Notes under the pieces: generated by a model
Database searches by the model: none
What the model saw: the letters and a program-made list of their open reading frames with translations, nothing else
Told to the model about the DNA's origin: nothing
Shown: positions 1 through 13,083 of the stretch, one piece after another
How positions within the stretch are numbered: position 1 is the first letter of the stretch
Layout: every line of letters starts with the position of its first letter
Source: Pelodera strongyloides
Taxonomy: Eukaryota > Nematoda > Chromadorea > Rhabditida > Rhabditidae
NCBI GenBank assembly: GCA_036852015.1
Contig: JAANDG010000038.1
Span: forward strand, 310,001 to 374,000
Direction of reading: 5' to 3'
Length of the DNA: 64,000 bases
Made by a program: the position numbers and the translations under genes

Positions 1-2671
1 ATATGAGTAGACCAAGGAACCAAGAGAGAAACTAGGTGCTCTCTCCATTGGACTAGCAGTGAACAAAATATGGTATTTGGTAGGAAAAAATACATGAAAT
101 GGATCTCGGATTACTGTAGGGGTGGAAAAAGAGAGGAGATAGACAGAGGAAAAGAATTTCTAGTGGACTCCAGTTTGTAGTTTGTACTGACGTAAACTAC
201 CTAGATATATATTTCGATAAGTCTAGTGTATTATTAGAGCATGACTATCATGATTGGGTAACGGGTTTATTATTGCTTTTCTCGTTGCCTGTCTGATGTC
301 TCTCCACTAGCACTGGTGGTAATAAGCGAAATGTGGCTAACTCGCGGCGCTAACAGAGGACAACCAGGACGAAGAGGTTTGCTCTATCTAATGGTCCAAA
401 TGGTGCGCGGCAAAGGGTGCCAATGGTGCGCGGTGGAGGGTGCCAGTGGGGCGCAAATAATCTACGATTTCAGCTGGCAGATCGGGCACCTTCTGCGCCC
501 TCTAAAAGTGCGCCAGGGGTTTGCAAAATGAACCTTCTGGCAAATAGATTTTCACTTTATTTTCTCTCTTTATTACTAAAATAGGGTAAGTAATTAAACT
601 ATGTAAAGACTATTGGGTTTCCCTGCTTTCTTGCTATAAATTAAATTGCACATTTTTTTGTGTTTTTATGTGCACGTTCAGCGTTTGTACCTCGCCTCGT
701 GCATGCACTAGTACACATATAAATCCGAAGATTAGCTGAAAATACCGTTGCAACTGCAAATTATAGCTTTCGTGAAACTGAAAAATACTGCTGACGTAAG
801 AGATTTTGACATAATTTATTGGAAAAGCACAGTTAATAATAGCGAACATGGTACTTGAGTTAATAAGACAATGATAAAGACGGGAGCCGCTTTTCCTGGT
901 TTATGTATCGAATTTTAAAGTTTCGCCGACCGGATAATGCGTGAGAAAGTAGTTATAAATAAGCAGTAAGTTTGAAAACCACACACCATACCGCTTTAAC
1001 ATTTACAAGCCTTGTCACCTGGACGTTTAGCTATCACAGCGTTTTCCGTTGATGTTTTGTAGCGGCCCGTGAAAATTTCAACTTGCAGCTATTCAAATAA
1101 TATTGAAGAAGCTTGCATTCTTGCAGTTTCAATTATAGCGATTATGTCAATAGTATATTCGAACACGTGATTCACACCACGAGTACACCATAATAGAATA
1201 ACAAATTGAGATTAATTTTTTTCTAATTAATAAAATGATAGTTACTTTAACTTTAATCCCATTTTTTTCAGTCTGCAAAACTTTTCGAAAAAAATTCTAT
1301 TTTGTGAATCATTGGACATAGGATGTAAATTTATTAATTTATTAAATAGGATTAGGCTTACGGCTTATGACATCAACGCACGTGGTACTGTTACATTCGA
1401 TCCAGCAAATAATACGAAGAATGGTAATTTAAAGTGTTTGTTTAAATATATTTTTATTGAATGGATTTTTATTTTTATTGAATCACGTGGTGCAAAAAGT
1501 TGAAAATTTGTTGATGCTGTATAATAATCACATATGGCTTCTATTGTTCTGCTTTAGAATTAAAAAGCTTAGGATTTGGGATGTTCAGATTAATCGTAAG
1601 AAGAAAATAAGCTAACAGTTAACAGAAGAGAACGAAATTTACGTAAAATAAAATATGTATGTAAGCAGGGCCAAAATTTTATTATGGCAAGTGAGTATTA
1701 TTGCCGAATAGTATTGCAGAGAGTCTCCAGTGAAGTTCCATAAACCTAAAAACTGATTAGAATAAATTAGAATAAGTTCTTCAAACACTGTCTTTGAATT
1801 TACTCTCCACAACTCTGCCAAGTTTCAGTCGTGTAGAAAGGCAACAAGCCACAGCAAAAGTGTTCCTTTTACAACCACAGTTATATAATATATCTATTCG
1901 AATTAATAAAATCGTCCCCATCCCATTTTAAAAACAATTGTACAATTCTTGCGTTTTAAGTACTTCCTGTTTTGATTTTGGCTTTGTAAAAATTATGCAA
2001 AAAAGTGTAGTAAGGCCCTTTACAGCAAGTCCTACATTTTGTAAATTTTGTACTCAATCTCGAAATTTGCGTACATAAGTTGGAGGAAAAGGTGCTTACG
2101 TAGCTGACTTAAATTAATTAAGCTATTATATTAACAAACAACCGATGGGAATATTGGCCTACAAATGGATGTTACGTAGAAAAATCATGCAACAGTTCGT
2201 GACCGATCACCTGAGTTTATACACATGACTGAGTAAAATATAAACTCAAAGTTGAACACAATATAAAAGTTATGGCTTGTTTTTAAAACGAACGGAAATT
2301 GTTACTGATTGCCAAATTCCATTATTAATATTGCCGGAGTCGGAGTGAGAATCGTACCCTGAGGTCAAGACATACTAAATTTGTGTGTACCCTTCCTCCA
2401 GATAAGAGTGCATTGCTTAGTGAGAGACACGGGATCGTCAGTATAAAACAAAATTAAAGAGTGTGAAAAGGCATATACTTAAACACCCCAGGGGTACAAT
2501 AACCATCTGCGATGCGGGCGGAAGGGGGGTTACCCCGGTTGGAGGAAGGGGTGGAACCCATTTTTGCGCGTGTTTCTTGACGTGCCGTGCTATCTCCTAG
2601 ACGTGCTATCTCATTCGTTTTCATATACCTTTGAGTCTCCGCGGGAATACGTAAGAAATGGGTGACGGTTT

Positions 2672-2812
2672 ACTGTTTTTTTTCGTGGACCAGCCCATTT
2701 GGTGGCCACTTCGTGACCGTGTGATGACCAAGTTTCACCGTGGTCACCAAATGATCACCAAATGGTCACTAACCAGTCACCAAATGTTTTTTTTTTGTGA
2801 AAACCATTTGCA
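2672..2812. repeat. GGTCACCAAATGG-unit repeat, copy 1
   Basis: The short motif CCATTTGGTGACC and its reverse complement recur several times within about 140 bp, in both orientations. Related clusters are near 11.33, 13.51, 15.08, 22.19 and 62.49 kb. No coding potential is seen. Confidence 0.6.
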
Positions 2813-3321
2813 GACGGGCCAACGACGGTTTTTCTTAGTTTCGGCAATTTTTCTGGTTTCCTGTGTTCATTTCATACCGATTTCGTATACGAATCGCATT
2901 TTATTTTCATATTGAGGTTTATCATATAGTTTTCTAAGTCTGCTGATGATCCTATGTAGAGCGTCAGACAGAGTGTACTTTGTGTTCTATGAATATAGAG
3001 ATAAGCTCACTTTATTTAAAGTGGTATGGTATCTGGTACGTGGTTTTGAGATCTTTTGGTTTTTAAGAAGGTGAAAGAGAATTAGTGAGAGGTTTTAATA
3101 CAACGTGTTCTTTATGTGTGCACTCCCATGTAGTGTATGCAAAGAACTGCACGATAATGGGGTTTCAATAATACAAATGTATTGAATAGGTAATAATGTA
3201 AAATGTGAAAGGAATGCTGTATATTGAAATATTTATCCCAAAAAGGTATTCCAAAAAATGTCCGTAATTCTGTTAAAACTACCGTATTTCTGCACGAAAC
3301 CTGCATATTTAATATGAAAAA

Positions 3322-3495
3322 TTAAAGCGAAATACCGGCCGGTTTTTGAAATGCATCATGGGCAACTGCATTATTGTGTATTTATGCCAATTGGAGTCTA
3401 TTTTTTATGCTAGTTATGTTCATTTGCATATGACGCATAAGAATGTTGGTGTACTCGATGCGTTTCAAAATTGGCCGGTATTTCGCGAGATTCTC
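3322..3495. mobile_element. TTAAAGCGAAATACCGG MITE, diverged copy
   Basis: The left end reads TTAAAGCGAAATACCGGCC followed by GGTTTTTGAAATGCATC. The right end is the imperfect inverted copy, decayed after GGTATTTCGCG. Length and inner sequence match the better-kept copies at 20.4, 38.7, 41.5, 51.9 and 54.3 kb. It has no coding capacity. Confidence 0.65.
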
Positions 3496-3701
3496 ATGTA
3501 GTTTCAAAAGACGGTAAATTTTCAGCACACTTTGAAACCCTATAAAGCGCAACTTTCAGTCTAATTATACTCATTCGCATGTAACATCATACGGGAAGGC
3601 AGTTCTTCATTTCTGCATTAACAAATTCAACTGATTTGTACCTAGTCTAGATGATCAAATCCATTCCGGAAGCACTTAATAAAGTAATATACGAACCCTT
3701 A

Positions 3702-4099
3702 TTAAAGGGACAGGCCCATCAAAATAAACCTACATTTACGATACGTTCATAATGACTATCAAGCATTTTTATTACAATATATACAAACTAAATTTCACAT
3801 TTATTTGCCATTGAAAACTTTTTTCCGATGCGCTCTGCTCAAATGTATACCGTAGAGCCGCAAATATCCTTGTCGTCAATGCAAATTTATCGTGAAATTA
3901 TAATGCGATTAAAATTTGCATATATAGCTTTGAAATCTGCAGTTTTATGGTATACATTTGAGCAGAGCGCATTGGAAAAAAAGTTGTCTAGGGCGAATAA
4001 TGGTGAAATTTAGTTTGTATATATTGTAATAAAAATGCTTGATAGTCATTATGAACGTATCGTAAATGTAGGTTTATTTTGATGGGCCTGTCCCTTTAA
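3702..4099. mobile_element. Foldback MITE, TTAAAGGGACAGGCCC family, copy 1
   Basis: The element is bounded by TTAAAGGGACAGGCCCATC and its inverted copy GATGGGCCTGTCCCTTTAA. The inverted arms extend through most of its 398 bp, for example the segment containing ACGATACGTTCATAATGACT and its complement. The TTAA at both ends fits a TTAA target site. A second copy is at 9.2 kb. Confidence 0.85.
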
Positions 4100-5479
4100 C
4101 ATTTATTATTTGCATTTAGATGAAAACATCCGCATACTTTTGATGTAATGAAATCATAGTGTAGGGGCTGATAGCTGATAGGATTGTAGGTATTGGAATC
4201 GGTTAATAGGAAACTTAGCAAAGATTATTGGTCTTAGTGCTGCCTTTGCCTTTGCAGTTCTACTTGGAAATGATGTTCAAATTATTATATTTATAAAAGT
4301 AAAGTTAGTAGATTAGCTCAGGAGGTACTTAACCGTAGTCTGTATACTATCTGTCGGGAAATGCACGTTCTATTTTTTTTTCTATGAATTTGAATACGGA
4401 TATATTGAATACGGGTAAAGGTAGAGAAATAAATGGAAAAGCTTAGCATTTCCGTTTCTCCCCACCTTTTCGTTTTCCACTTAAATGTAGTAGCCGTTGG
4501 TTTCTTCTTGTGTTCTATGAAATATTGGGTAGTATGGTACGCGCGTCCGATACGCCGCGTTCTTTTACGCCTACTTGCGCTCTCGACCTGAAGTGGTCAA
4601 TTACACGCGAACACGAACTACTGAACAAATCTGATTTTTCGTGCGTAACGTACACCATACCAACAAACAAACAAAATCCACAACTTTATATAATAGGACT
4701 ACACGTCTGACAAGAATATTTTATTCCTTTCATTCAAAATATGTGTACGATGCAATAAAAGTAACCGCAGACGAGATCACAATTGAAAGTTTGAAAATAC
4801 AAATTAACGCCTAAAAATCAATTAGATAAATAGTTTCACAAATATGTCCTCCTAACAAGTATAACACCAACTAGAAATAAAACGAAAAACTAATAAAAGT
4901 TAAATAGTTTTAGTTTAGTTATTATTACCATTATTATTCTACACGCACATAAAGTTAATTTGAAAAATGAGCAAATTAGACCAGTTAATGGTGATACCTG
5001 TATAATTAATGTGGCATTGCTAACGCTAATTGTAAGCTAAAGTTCAACTGCTAAGCGGTTAACAACACGAAGTTTAGGCAAGATGAAAAGATAAATAAAA
5101 ATGAAAATATCGGGTTAGTTAGTGAACACGGAACCCATTGAAAATAGAAATAACGTAGTTTACTCATTTTGATTCGAGTCTATATGTAACGATGAGCAAA
5201 TGATATTTCTTGATTCAGTATTATAAGATATAAGCTCTTTGTCGGGATAATTTTATGTAAGAAATAGCTGACTAGTACCGTAAAGGACATCTTTTTGTGG
5301 ATATGTTTTCAAGATTTTCAGATGTTGGGCAGGTTAGGGTGGGTAGAGACTTGTACCCGTCGCGGGTTTCTTAACAAAAGGGGATGCGATGATGTTAACA
5401 GTGGAGATAGGTCTAGTGTAGTGTAAGTGTAATCTAATTAGTATGGTGATGTCTCATCAGGAGATGTTGGTTGGGATTT

Positions 5480-5545
5480 AGCTTAGGCTTTCGCTTAGGC
5501 TTAGGCTTTCGCTTAGGCTTAGGCTTAGGCTTAGGCTTAAGCTTA
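5480..5545. repeat. Interstitial telomere-like TTAGGC array
   Basis: About eight TTAGGC units are interrupted by TTTCGC and end in TTAAGC. TTAGGC is the nematode telomere repeat. The array stops 2 bp beyond the stop codon of the peptide gene, so it would lie in the 3' untranslated region of that transcript. Confidence 0.8.
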
Positions 5546-5547
5546 AT

Positions 5548-6760
5548 CTAATTTGAATGATGATGCCTCCTCAGAGGATGTTGGATATGTCGTGCACTTC
5601 GCGATGACTTGGCTCCTCCTGTCCAAAATGATAGGCAACTTTGGAACTGTTCGTTTTGAAAACAGTTGGCTCTGAAAAGAGATATGATTAGAAATTATAT
5701 TATTAAGATATAAAAAGATAAAGATAAAGTTATTAAGATATACTGTAAACTAAACATTCCAAACGATCTCTGCATACCGTAAACATGAACATGAATTCTC
5801 CGAAATTTGTACATCTTTGGCGGGTCAGTCCGGCGAAGCTATGGCGAACCCCGGTCTTTTTCTGCGCTTCGCGTAATCTCAACAAATGTCGCGCAGTTTT
5901 CGCGCTAGAAATTCGCAACGCCATGAGATTCCTCAGTTTTTCAGAGTCTTATTAGCATTACCATAGTTTTTGCTAAAGGTATTGATTCAAGGTTTGCTCA
6001 AAAAAATGCTGGTTTTATTCCTTTTGCAACAATATTCCAAATGCAGAATGTCAAATCTCATTGCTATCATATCGGCCATCTGTTTCCGTTTGCATGTTCG
6101 TTTTATTTTCATCCTCGGATGCACACCCTTTGGTGAATTAGCACTATGATACTATGAATCATAGGTTGCAAGGTCGCTGTAGTTTTTTTGTAGTCTAACT
6201 GGTTTTCGGCGTTGTATGTAAGGTTTGCGGTGAAGTTTATAAATAGTTTTCGATATTTACCTGCATCGCGCCCTCGTATTCGGGGAATTGACCGAGTACA
6301 TTTCGTGACAATGTTCACATATCTTTTCCATCACTAGTTCCAAGGGTTCTTGTCCGACAACGCATTCGCCACCCTAAAAATAAGGAGTCTTTAATAAGAA
6401 ATCCTTGGTCTTAGGTCTATATTAGGCACTTAGGCTTAGGCTTAGGCCTATCCGTAAACCAACGCCGTCATGTTCCAAACTGTGATTAGCCACTTAGGAT
6501 AAAATAGAGTTTTTTAGGCTTTCACAGGTGCAGTAATGCAGTCAGTACGTAGTGGTTGGTCATAAGCTAATACATGGACTTTATTTTTAATAACACTCAT
6601 TAAACCGTGATTTGAGTAGAGTACTGTAGAACAGGCAACTCACTTTATCAGCTACCGTAGTCGTTTCTTGAGTTGTCGTTGATGTGAATTCATCCACAAT
6701 GGTGGCCGAAATTTGGACAACAAGGACAATTAGAGCCATTAGAGCAATTAGACCAGACAT
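5548..6760 (-). CDS. CHH/ITP-family neuropeptide precursor (three exons)
   Basis: Exons 6760-6644, 6373-6261 and 5671-5548 join in frame to 117 residues. Residues 1-22 form a hydrophobic signal peptide (MSGLIALMALIVLVVQ). A Thr-rich linker follows, with no dibasic site. The mature part has six cysteines at 43, 58, 61, 76, 80 and 89. The segments KICEHC and CRANCFQNEQFQSC match the crustacean hyperglycemic hormone / ion transport peptide pattern: C-x2-C in the middle, then C-[KR]-x-N-C-[FY], then Cys after eight residues. In that family the bridges are C1-C5, C2-C4 and C3-C6, and the peptides are secreted hormones controlling ion balance, metabolism or moulting. The tail is basic and His-rich (PLRRHHHSN). 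All three introns boundaries used are GT-AG. The role in this organism is inferred only. Confidence 0.85.
6413..6452. repeat. Short TTAGGC telomere-like run
   Basis: Four to five TTAGGC-like units lie in intron 1 of the peptide gene, about 0.9 kb from the larger array beyond its stop codon. Confidence 0.65.
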
Positions 6761-6820
6761 GCTTGGCACACCCAGTAATGGTGTTTAAAGAGTATATGAG
6801 GATCATGGTCCACGGAATGG

Positions 6821-6829
6821 CCTTATATA
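6821..6829 (-). promoter_or_regulatory. TATA box of the CHH/ITP-like gene
   Basis: On the minus strand the sequence reads CTATATAAGGCC, about 60 bp upstream of the start codon at 6760. This spacing leaves room for a transcription start near 6795 and a short leader. A strong TATA box is common for hormone genes expressed in few cells. Confidence 0.6.
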
Positions 6830-8535
6830 GGCACCCGCGGGGGGCGGGCAGCTAGCCTTCTCCAGGGGCGCCCCTATCATTGCAAGGGTGAGAATGTTCA
6901 GCCCTCTAGCCGGAGAAAAATAGAGATATTTGCAGACGGGCAAGTACAGTATACTTGGAACACAAGTGAGATTAGTTATTTGGGTTTAATGAGAAGAAAA
7001 TTCGAAAATATTTTTTGAGAGAGCGTGAAAATGTGAAACAAGCACACATCAGACAAAATATTGTTTAGAGTTAGCTTAGAGAGCAGCATTTCCAACATGT
7101 TACTTTATTCTTTACTTATTTGCATACAATATATGGTAACGAAGTTGTCCAAGATACGTTTCGTTTTTTTTTCGCTTTTTGAAGCGGTCGTTATAACTTG
7201 CAGTTCGAAAATTTTTGCATAGCTGTACGTTCGTATGTTGATCCTCAAAAACAACTGGTTTCTACCTACAACTTTATCGATATCAGTTGTGTACCTCCTT
7301 TTAGAGCTTTTTTGAGGTGTACCGATGCCGCAAGAAAACGGGATAAAGATAAAGAGTACCGGGTTATATCAACCGAATCCGCAGAAACGGTGCACTGGAG
7401 TTCGATTCATTTCTGAAGCCCATACGGGACTCTTACAAAATCGTCCAAAAATCTTAGGATATTCCATTTACTCTCAACTTTATTTGTCATTATGTATCAC
7501 ATATCACAGCAACATCGACCACTAGATATAATATCGAAGGCATAAAAACACTCGTCATCATAACTGATAACAACCAAAAAATATAAAGAATTAACGAAAT
7601 CGCATTTGCAGTGGTATCTGTCTGTGTGTTTTTCTGCATTTTTGCATCTTATTGTCATTTGTTCATCGAGTTCAAGTACGTGTATGTGTATTCTGTTGCT
7701 GGATTTTCTCTTAGCTGTAATACGTATTATATACCAAAACCATGAGCATTCACTATTTTCAAGATTTCCATACATCAATCAAAAAGCTAGTATTTGCAGT
7801 GTTCGCTAACTTCTATGTCTTTATAATTTCCGTCAACTTAGACTTACTAACATAACTCTCGATGTTGTGCCAATCTACTTGTTTGAATTTGAAATCCCAA
7901 CTAGTATTCTGCTTATAAGTTATAAGGACAGTGATCTTTATTTCTGTGTCCTAATATTACTCCCATTTTTCTCGAAAACGTGTAGAAAAGTAGCCAATTT
8001 ATCAAAAAGTTTTCGCGGGGTTTTCTACTAAATTATTCATTGGGATTAAAGCGAAGGTGGAGGCCATTTGCATGTCAAAAAGTTCCACTTGCATAATAAA
8101 AAAATGATCTGATCATGATTTCTTGCAAAAAAAAAGTGCATAACTGATTAATCATTGCGGGTTAGGACTTGAGGGCGAGAGTTTTTTTATTCTTTGATGT
8201 TTAGTCTGTTAGGTAACTTTTTTATTATTGTTTATTGTTCTTAGTATGAATGCATTGGCTAATTGTAAGAGCAAAATAAATAAAATAGCAAGTAAAGCAG
8301 TGGGAACGAATCGCCGCGCGGTCGCTCCCGCTCCCGCCATCCATTCGGAGTATTCACGAACGGCCGGGATCCTGGGAGTTAAAAAAGCTTATGTTTTACA
8401 TGGTCAATGATATTGATCTGCCGAGACGCGCTCTGAAAAGCTAATTTTCTAGACCGCAACATATTTTCTCGAATAATTTAGCATGTACTCCTGGCTAAAA
8501 ATTATTTTCAGCGAGGAGCTGACATTCCTCTCTAA

Positions 8536-8640
8536 TGGGGTTTGCAAGTATGTGTAGTTCCAAATATTCGCGTTTAGTTCCAAAATTCGGTAGATTTGAG
8601 AGAAACACGCACATCTTTTTGGCATACTTGGAAACCCCAT
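8536..8640. mobile_element. Small TGGGGTTT-ended inverted-repeat element
   Basis: The segment starts TGGGGTTTGCAAGTATG and ends CATACTTGGAAACCCCA, an inverted repeat over about 105 bp. Elements with similar ends are at 14275-14431 and 33481-33757. Confidence 0.55.
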
Positions 8641-9176
8641 GATTTTTTCTAGAACATTACCGTCAAACTATGAGTTTTTTTTAACTTTTTTTTTTGCCCT
8701 ATGTCTGCTTCTGTTCTACCCTTTCTAAATGTCGCTATGCATAGATTACAGTAGATTTCTATTCCTGTCTATAGGAGGGATACATCGTTCAAATGGGTCC
8801 AATTGGGCAATTTCATAAAATATGAAGACCAATTTGTCCGATGAACTTTTGGATAATGTAGTGTTTTATCTATAAAATTCCCCATAAACTAACGAAAGTC
8901 TGGAAAACAGTGACATGAGTGTATGTATTTGAACGAACATTCGTCGTAGGGAAGAAGATACGTTCTTGGAGAATTTCCTGCAGGATTTGCAAGGGTCGAA
9001 ATTACTAGTTTTTATGGTGGTTTATATTATAGTTTATAGTAGTTACAATGTACCAACCCCCAACCACCACTCCAACATTTAAAGCGGTATAACGACCAGT
9101 TTTGAAAACGTATTTCAGACCCTGTATTCCGTGCACGTGCATGACTGCTGCACGATTATTAGACTGAATGATTATA

Positions 9177-9562
9177 TTAAAGGGACAGGCCCATCAAGGT
9201 AAACCTATATTTACGATACGTTCATAATGACTATCAAGCATTTTAATTACAATATATACAAACTAAATACATTTATTCGCCCTGGAAAACTTTTTCCGAT
9301 GCGCTCAACGTATATGTATACCGTAAAACCGCGAATATCCTTGTTGTCTACGCAAATCTATCGTGAAATTGTAATGCGATTAAAATTTGCATATATAGCT
9401 TGGAAATCCGTAGTTTTATGGTATACATATACGTTGAGGGCATCGGAAAAAAGTTTTCCAGAGCGAAGAAAGGTGAAATTTACGTATTGTAATAAAAATT
9501 CTTGATAGTCATTATGAACGTATCGTAAATATAGGTTTATTTTGATGGGCCTGTCCCTTTAA
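9177..9562. mobile_element. Foldback MITE, TTAAAGGGACAGGCCC family, copy 2
   Basis: Same ends (TTAAAGGGACAGGCCCATC and its complement) and same arms as the copy at 3702-4099, with scattered substitutions. TTAA is present at both boundaries. The long arms would fold into a hairpin. Confidence 0.85.
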
Positions 9563-10682
9563 TGTATGAATATTCTACTGACAAAAACTGTATTATTTAT
9601 TAGACTCTTTTCTTCAAAAACTGGCGGGTTTTTTTTTTACTTTAAAGCCCGCAGTCACTTCAAATTCGCCTTTTTACTTCAATTATCCATAAACATGAAA
9701 AAGCACCTAGAAAAATACCACTCCGGTGTCAATTTACTGAAAATTTAACCCAGGGAAAGAAATCCGCTCGGTTGTGTTTTGATAAGGTACACTATGACAA
9801 CGACAACTGAGACAGTAGAGCAGAGCAGGCACTTCCATCTTCCCCGGTTTTCTTTGTATTGTCATCATTGGCAACTGGCCAAGTCCCGTTGCGATTTAGA
9901 AAACACCCCATTTTGTCTAAAATCAAAACTCAACACAAGGGATGTTTTCCCCTGTGATAAATGTTCCGTAAATTGGTATTGGAAAGGTATTTTTCTAGGT
10001 ATCGTTTTATATTTATTGAACATTGAAGTAAAAAGGCGAAATTGAAGTGACTGCGATCCTCGTCAAACTCTACGTTTACAACTGTATTCTTTGAGATGTG
10101 AAACAATGTAATCTTGCGATCACCAGACATTGTCGTTTTTTGCTTCATTACCTTTTTTACGTGACGACGTCACATTCACATTTGTGTACTTATCCTCTGC
10201 CGTAACATACTGCATCCGATCGTTGGGCTGCTTTTAAATGCTAAAATGGGCAAAATTATGAAAAAGAAGCAGGTGAATTTGTGGATATTTATAAACAGGC
10301 TTCCAACCCACCTAATGAGTTTCTTCGTATATATAGGCAATAAATTCTAATAAAGTTTTCAACGGAAATGTCGACTACCAAAGAACAAGATGGAGTTGTT
10401 CTGAGTTACTACGCGCCAGGGAAACTTTGGAAGCTCAACTGTGATGCATGAATTTTCTGCATTGGGAACTTGACACTTTTTTAATGTGCTACGATGTTGC
10501 TGTATACATGTATACATGAATTCAGCAAGTCGACAGGTAATTCCCATAATTTAACCAGGTTTTCTGCGAAAACGAATGGTTCATATTTATATTATGTATG
10601 CCACGGGCTTTGTACTGACTGCACATTCCGTGTACAAACTCTCGTTTGAGGATGGACTATCTAGCCAGGCTGGTGGACAATA

Positions 10683-10790
10683 ATGGAAGTATTTTTTTAG
10701 GTTTAGGCTTACATCTGTTATCCGATTTAGGCTAACGTCTGGGCCTAGGCTTGGGCATAGGTGTAGGTGTATGCTTAGGCATGCTTCTCG
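10683..10790. repeat. Degenerate TTAGGC-like repeat
   Basis: A loose series of TTTAGG, TTAGGC and GTAGGTGT-like units. It looks like a decayed interstitial telomeric tract. Confidence 0.45.
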
Positions 10791-11787
10791 ATAAAGTGCT
10801 AAACTAAAGTGAGGGTGGATATGTCAGCTGATGGACGTTTTTTTCTCGTGGCACGTCATCAGCATAACCATAGCATCGTGCAACATCGATGCTTTTTGTG
10901 TGCTTGACGGATCTATGTCTAGTTCTACAGCCACCTACGCTTTGAATTATTATTCCGTTGCTTTTGCAGAATAGCTAAGTGCGAGGGAGTTGCATGTTAA
11001 TTGGGGAGTGTTCATATTAAGCGTTCTTTCATTACTTTGCTTTATAGGCCTATTAATGACTGCTTATTTGATGTAATAACGAGAGCGTTAAAACGGTATA
11101 ACGGCCGGGTTTTGAAACGTATCTTGGACGAATGCATTCATTCTAAGTGGCGTCGAATTGGGGTCGATTTTATTTTATTTTAGCTATACCAATTTGCATG
11201 CATTTTGAAAATTCGTTTATAAAACTGGCCGATAGGTTATACAGCTACAGTTATCGGCCGTTCTGCATCCAAAAGTTTTGTTGAAGTCGATGAAAAGAAA
11301 TGTGTCGAACCTCCCAATCAAATTCAACTGCTCGCTGAGCGGTTACCATATGGATATGTTTTGTTTCGTTGGAAACCATTTGGTAACCGAATACCGACGG
11401 GTATTTGTGGTGTTTTTCAGGGTCTATGTCGTTTTCCGATGCAAGACGTATTCATTATTGGAGTTTGCTGGAGACAGTGGTTCTATGTAGCGTCTAGTGT
11501 TATTTTAAATGTCAACTAGATTAAAAATAAAAGGGATACACAGGTGGATTTTTTCTATATTTATAGAATAGCATGCAAACCGATTATGGCAATTTTTTCT
11601 GCTGAAAAAAATAATTGCTAAATCAGGCACGTTTTAACGTTAATGCCAGGAGTCGAAGAACAATTGCTTATTTTACAGGAACGTAGGCGGGGTTGGAGAT
11701 ATTGTATGACAAGACCTAATGTGCTAGAATACCAAACAAAATTAATCCAATGTCTTAGCCTACGGTAGCGTGTTTATATTTCCGACT

Positions 11788-11959
11788 TTAAAGCGATATA
11801 ACACCCGGTTTTTTGAAATGAATGTTGAACAACTGCATGCCTATGTATTGAGCTCGAACTTTGGCCGCTCTTTTATTCCAATCATACTCACTTGCATATA
11901 ATGCATGTAATACAGTTCTTCAACAAACGTTTCTAAAACCGGCTGTTATACCGCTTTAA
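11788..11959. mobile_element. TTAAAGCGGTATAAC MITE
   Basis: The left end reads TTAAAGCGATATAACACCCG and the right end is the inverted ACCGGCTGTTATACCGCTTTAA-type sequence, 172 bp apart. Many related copies occur in the window (for example 37.4, 39.6 and 45.8 kb, and half copies near 9.08, 11.09, 16.5, 44.2 and 50.3 kb). It is non-coding. Confidence 0.75.
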
Positions 11960-13083
11960 TCGAGCAGGTTTTGAACTTGTTGAACTTAGCAGGAAGTAGT
12001 GTGTAGTGGCGCGTGGGGCAAACATAGTAACTATTACAAGCAAGCTATGATTCGAGTTTTCGATTTCGTATTTCGTGTTACATTGTCGTTGTCCCAAGAA
12101 GGTATTATCGTTAGGGCTAGAGTACTGTATCAGTACCGAGAATTCAGGCATGAAATAACCTGAACCTTTACTGTAAAAGGGATAGTTTCATTTCAAAGTT
12201 CTACTTCAACGTGCAATTGAACAGTTCTAAAGAAAGCACTCTTTCCTTCTTTCCAAATTGAGCTAGTGATGCGGACCAAACTTTTTTTCGCGGATGTGAA
12301 CTTTCGCAAATTTAACAATCAACGTCATTGCGCGTGAGGGTGGACATGTGTGTCTAAATGAGGGTGGTGCCCAATAATAGAAGTGTGTTTTTCTGATGCG
12401 GCGCACGTCATCGCCGCGTCGCAGTAGCTCTTGTCAGCATCGTGCAACTTGTGTGCTTGACGGATCTATGCACTATAGATTAACTTGCTTTTGCACGGTG
12501 ACATTTATGTGGCATTTCTGGAGCGAGGGTGGTGGGGAGATAGATATAAATAGACATTAGTTATTGGTATATTAGGATTAGGATAGATCCAGATGAGCAC
12601 GAACACTAAGAGATTGGGTAGCATGGTATTACATATGATTGTTTCCTTATGGTTTATTGCAGACCACACTACGGTACTACTGTTCTTGCAGAACAATCTT
12701 TTTGTGTGCGATTACAATTTTCGTATATCTGCTTTTTAAAGCGACACGTGGTTTTGAAGCGTAGGCCTTTGGGCCTTTCCATGTATTATATGAAAATTCC
12801 TATGCTTGTATGTGGACTGGAGGGGCAGAGGGCAGACAGTGGAACAAAATGTGGGTATATTTCCCCAACACAGATTTCGAAACCACATGCGATTCCGCCC
12901 CTAATATTTTGATGCATAGGTATACTATAAATAACAATAAATGATGTGCGCGGGATAATTCACCTTGCATATTAGTTTACCTCCTTTCAATAAAAGTAAT
13001 AAGATGACATCAGTGTTTTTATTATGCAGAAACTGATGAAAAGTAGTTTGTTCTCTCTGTTTAGCAGAGAGAAATGCTAGAGA

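Larger units (their letters stand above)
1..5479. other. Gene-free repeat-rich stretch
   Basis: I see no open frame with splice signals or a recognisable protein here; the short open frames are about 60-85 codons and of unbiased composition. Around 390-510 there is a GC-rich patch with imperfect repeats of a GGTGCGCGG-like unit. Several inverted-repeat elements are listed separately. Near 5440-5600 a diverged direct repeat (TGATGTCTCATCAGGAGATG / TGATGCCTCCTCAGAGGATG) flanks the TTAGGC array and overlaps the 3' end of the peptide gene. Confidence 0.5.

Noticed and set aside
5480..5545. CRISPR-like array
   Set aside because: The repeat unit is 6 bp without spacers, and the DNA is clearly eukaryotic. 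No CRISPR array is present in the window.
5733..5924. Possible last exon of the CHH/ITP-like gene containing ENCATFVEITR
   Set aside because: It gives the fifth cysteine only in a phase that the donor at 6261 cannot supply, and it lacks the sixth. The exon at 5671-5548 fits phase and all remaining cysteines.
7497..7809. Cys-rich small open frames on both strands
   Set aside because: They overlap one another on opposite strands, have no signal peptide or splice sites, and lie among repeats.
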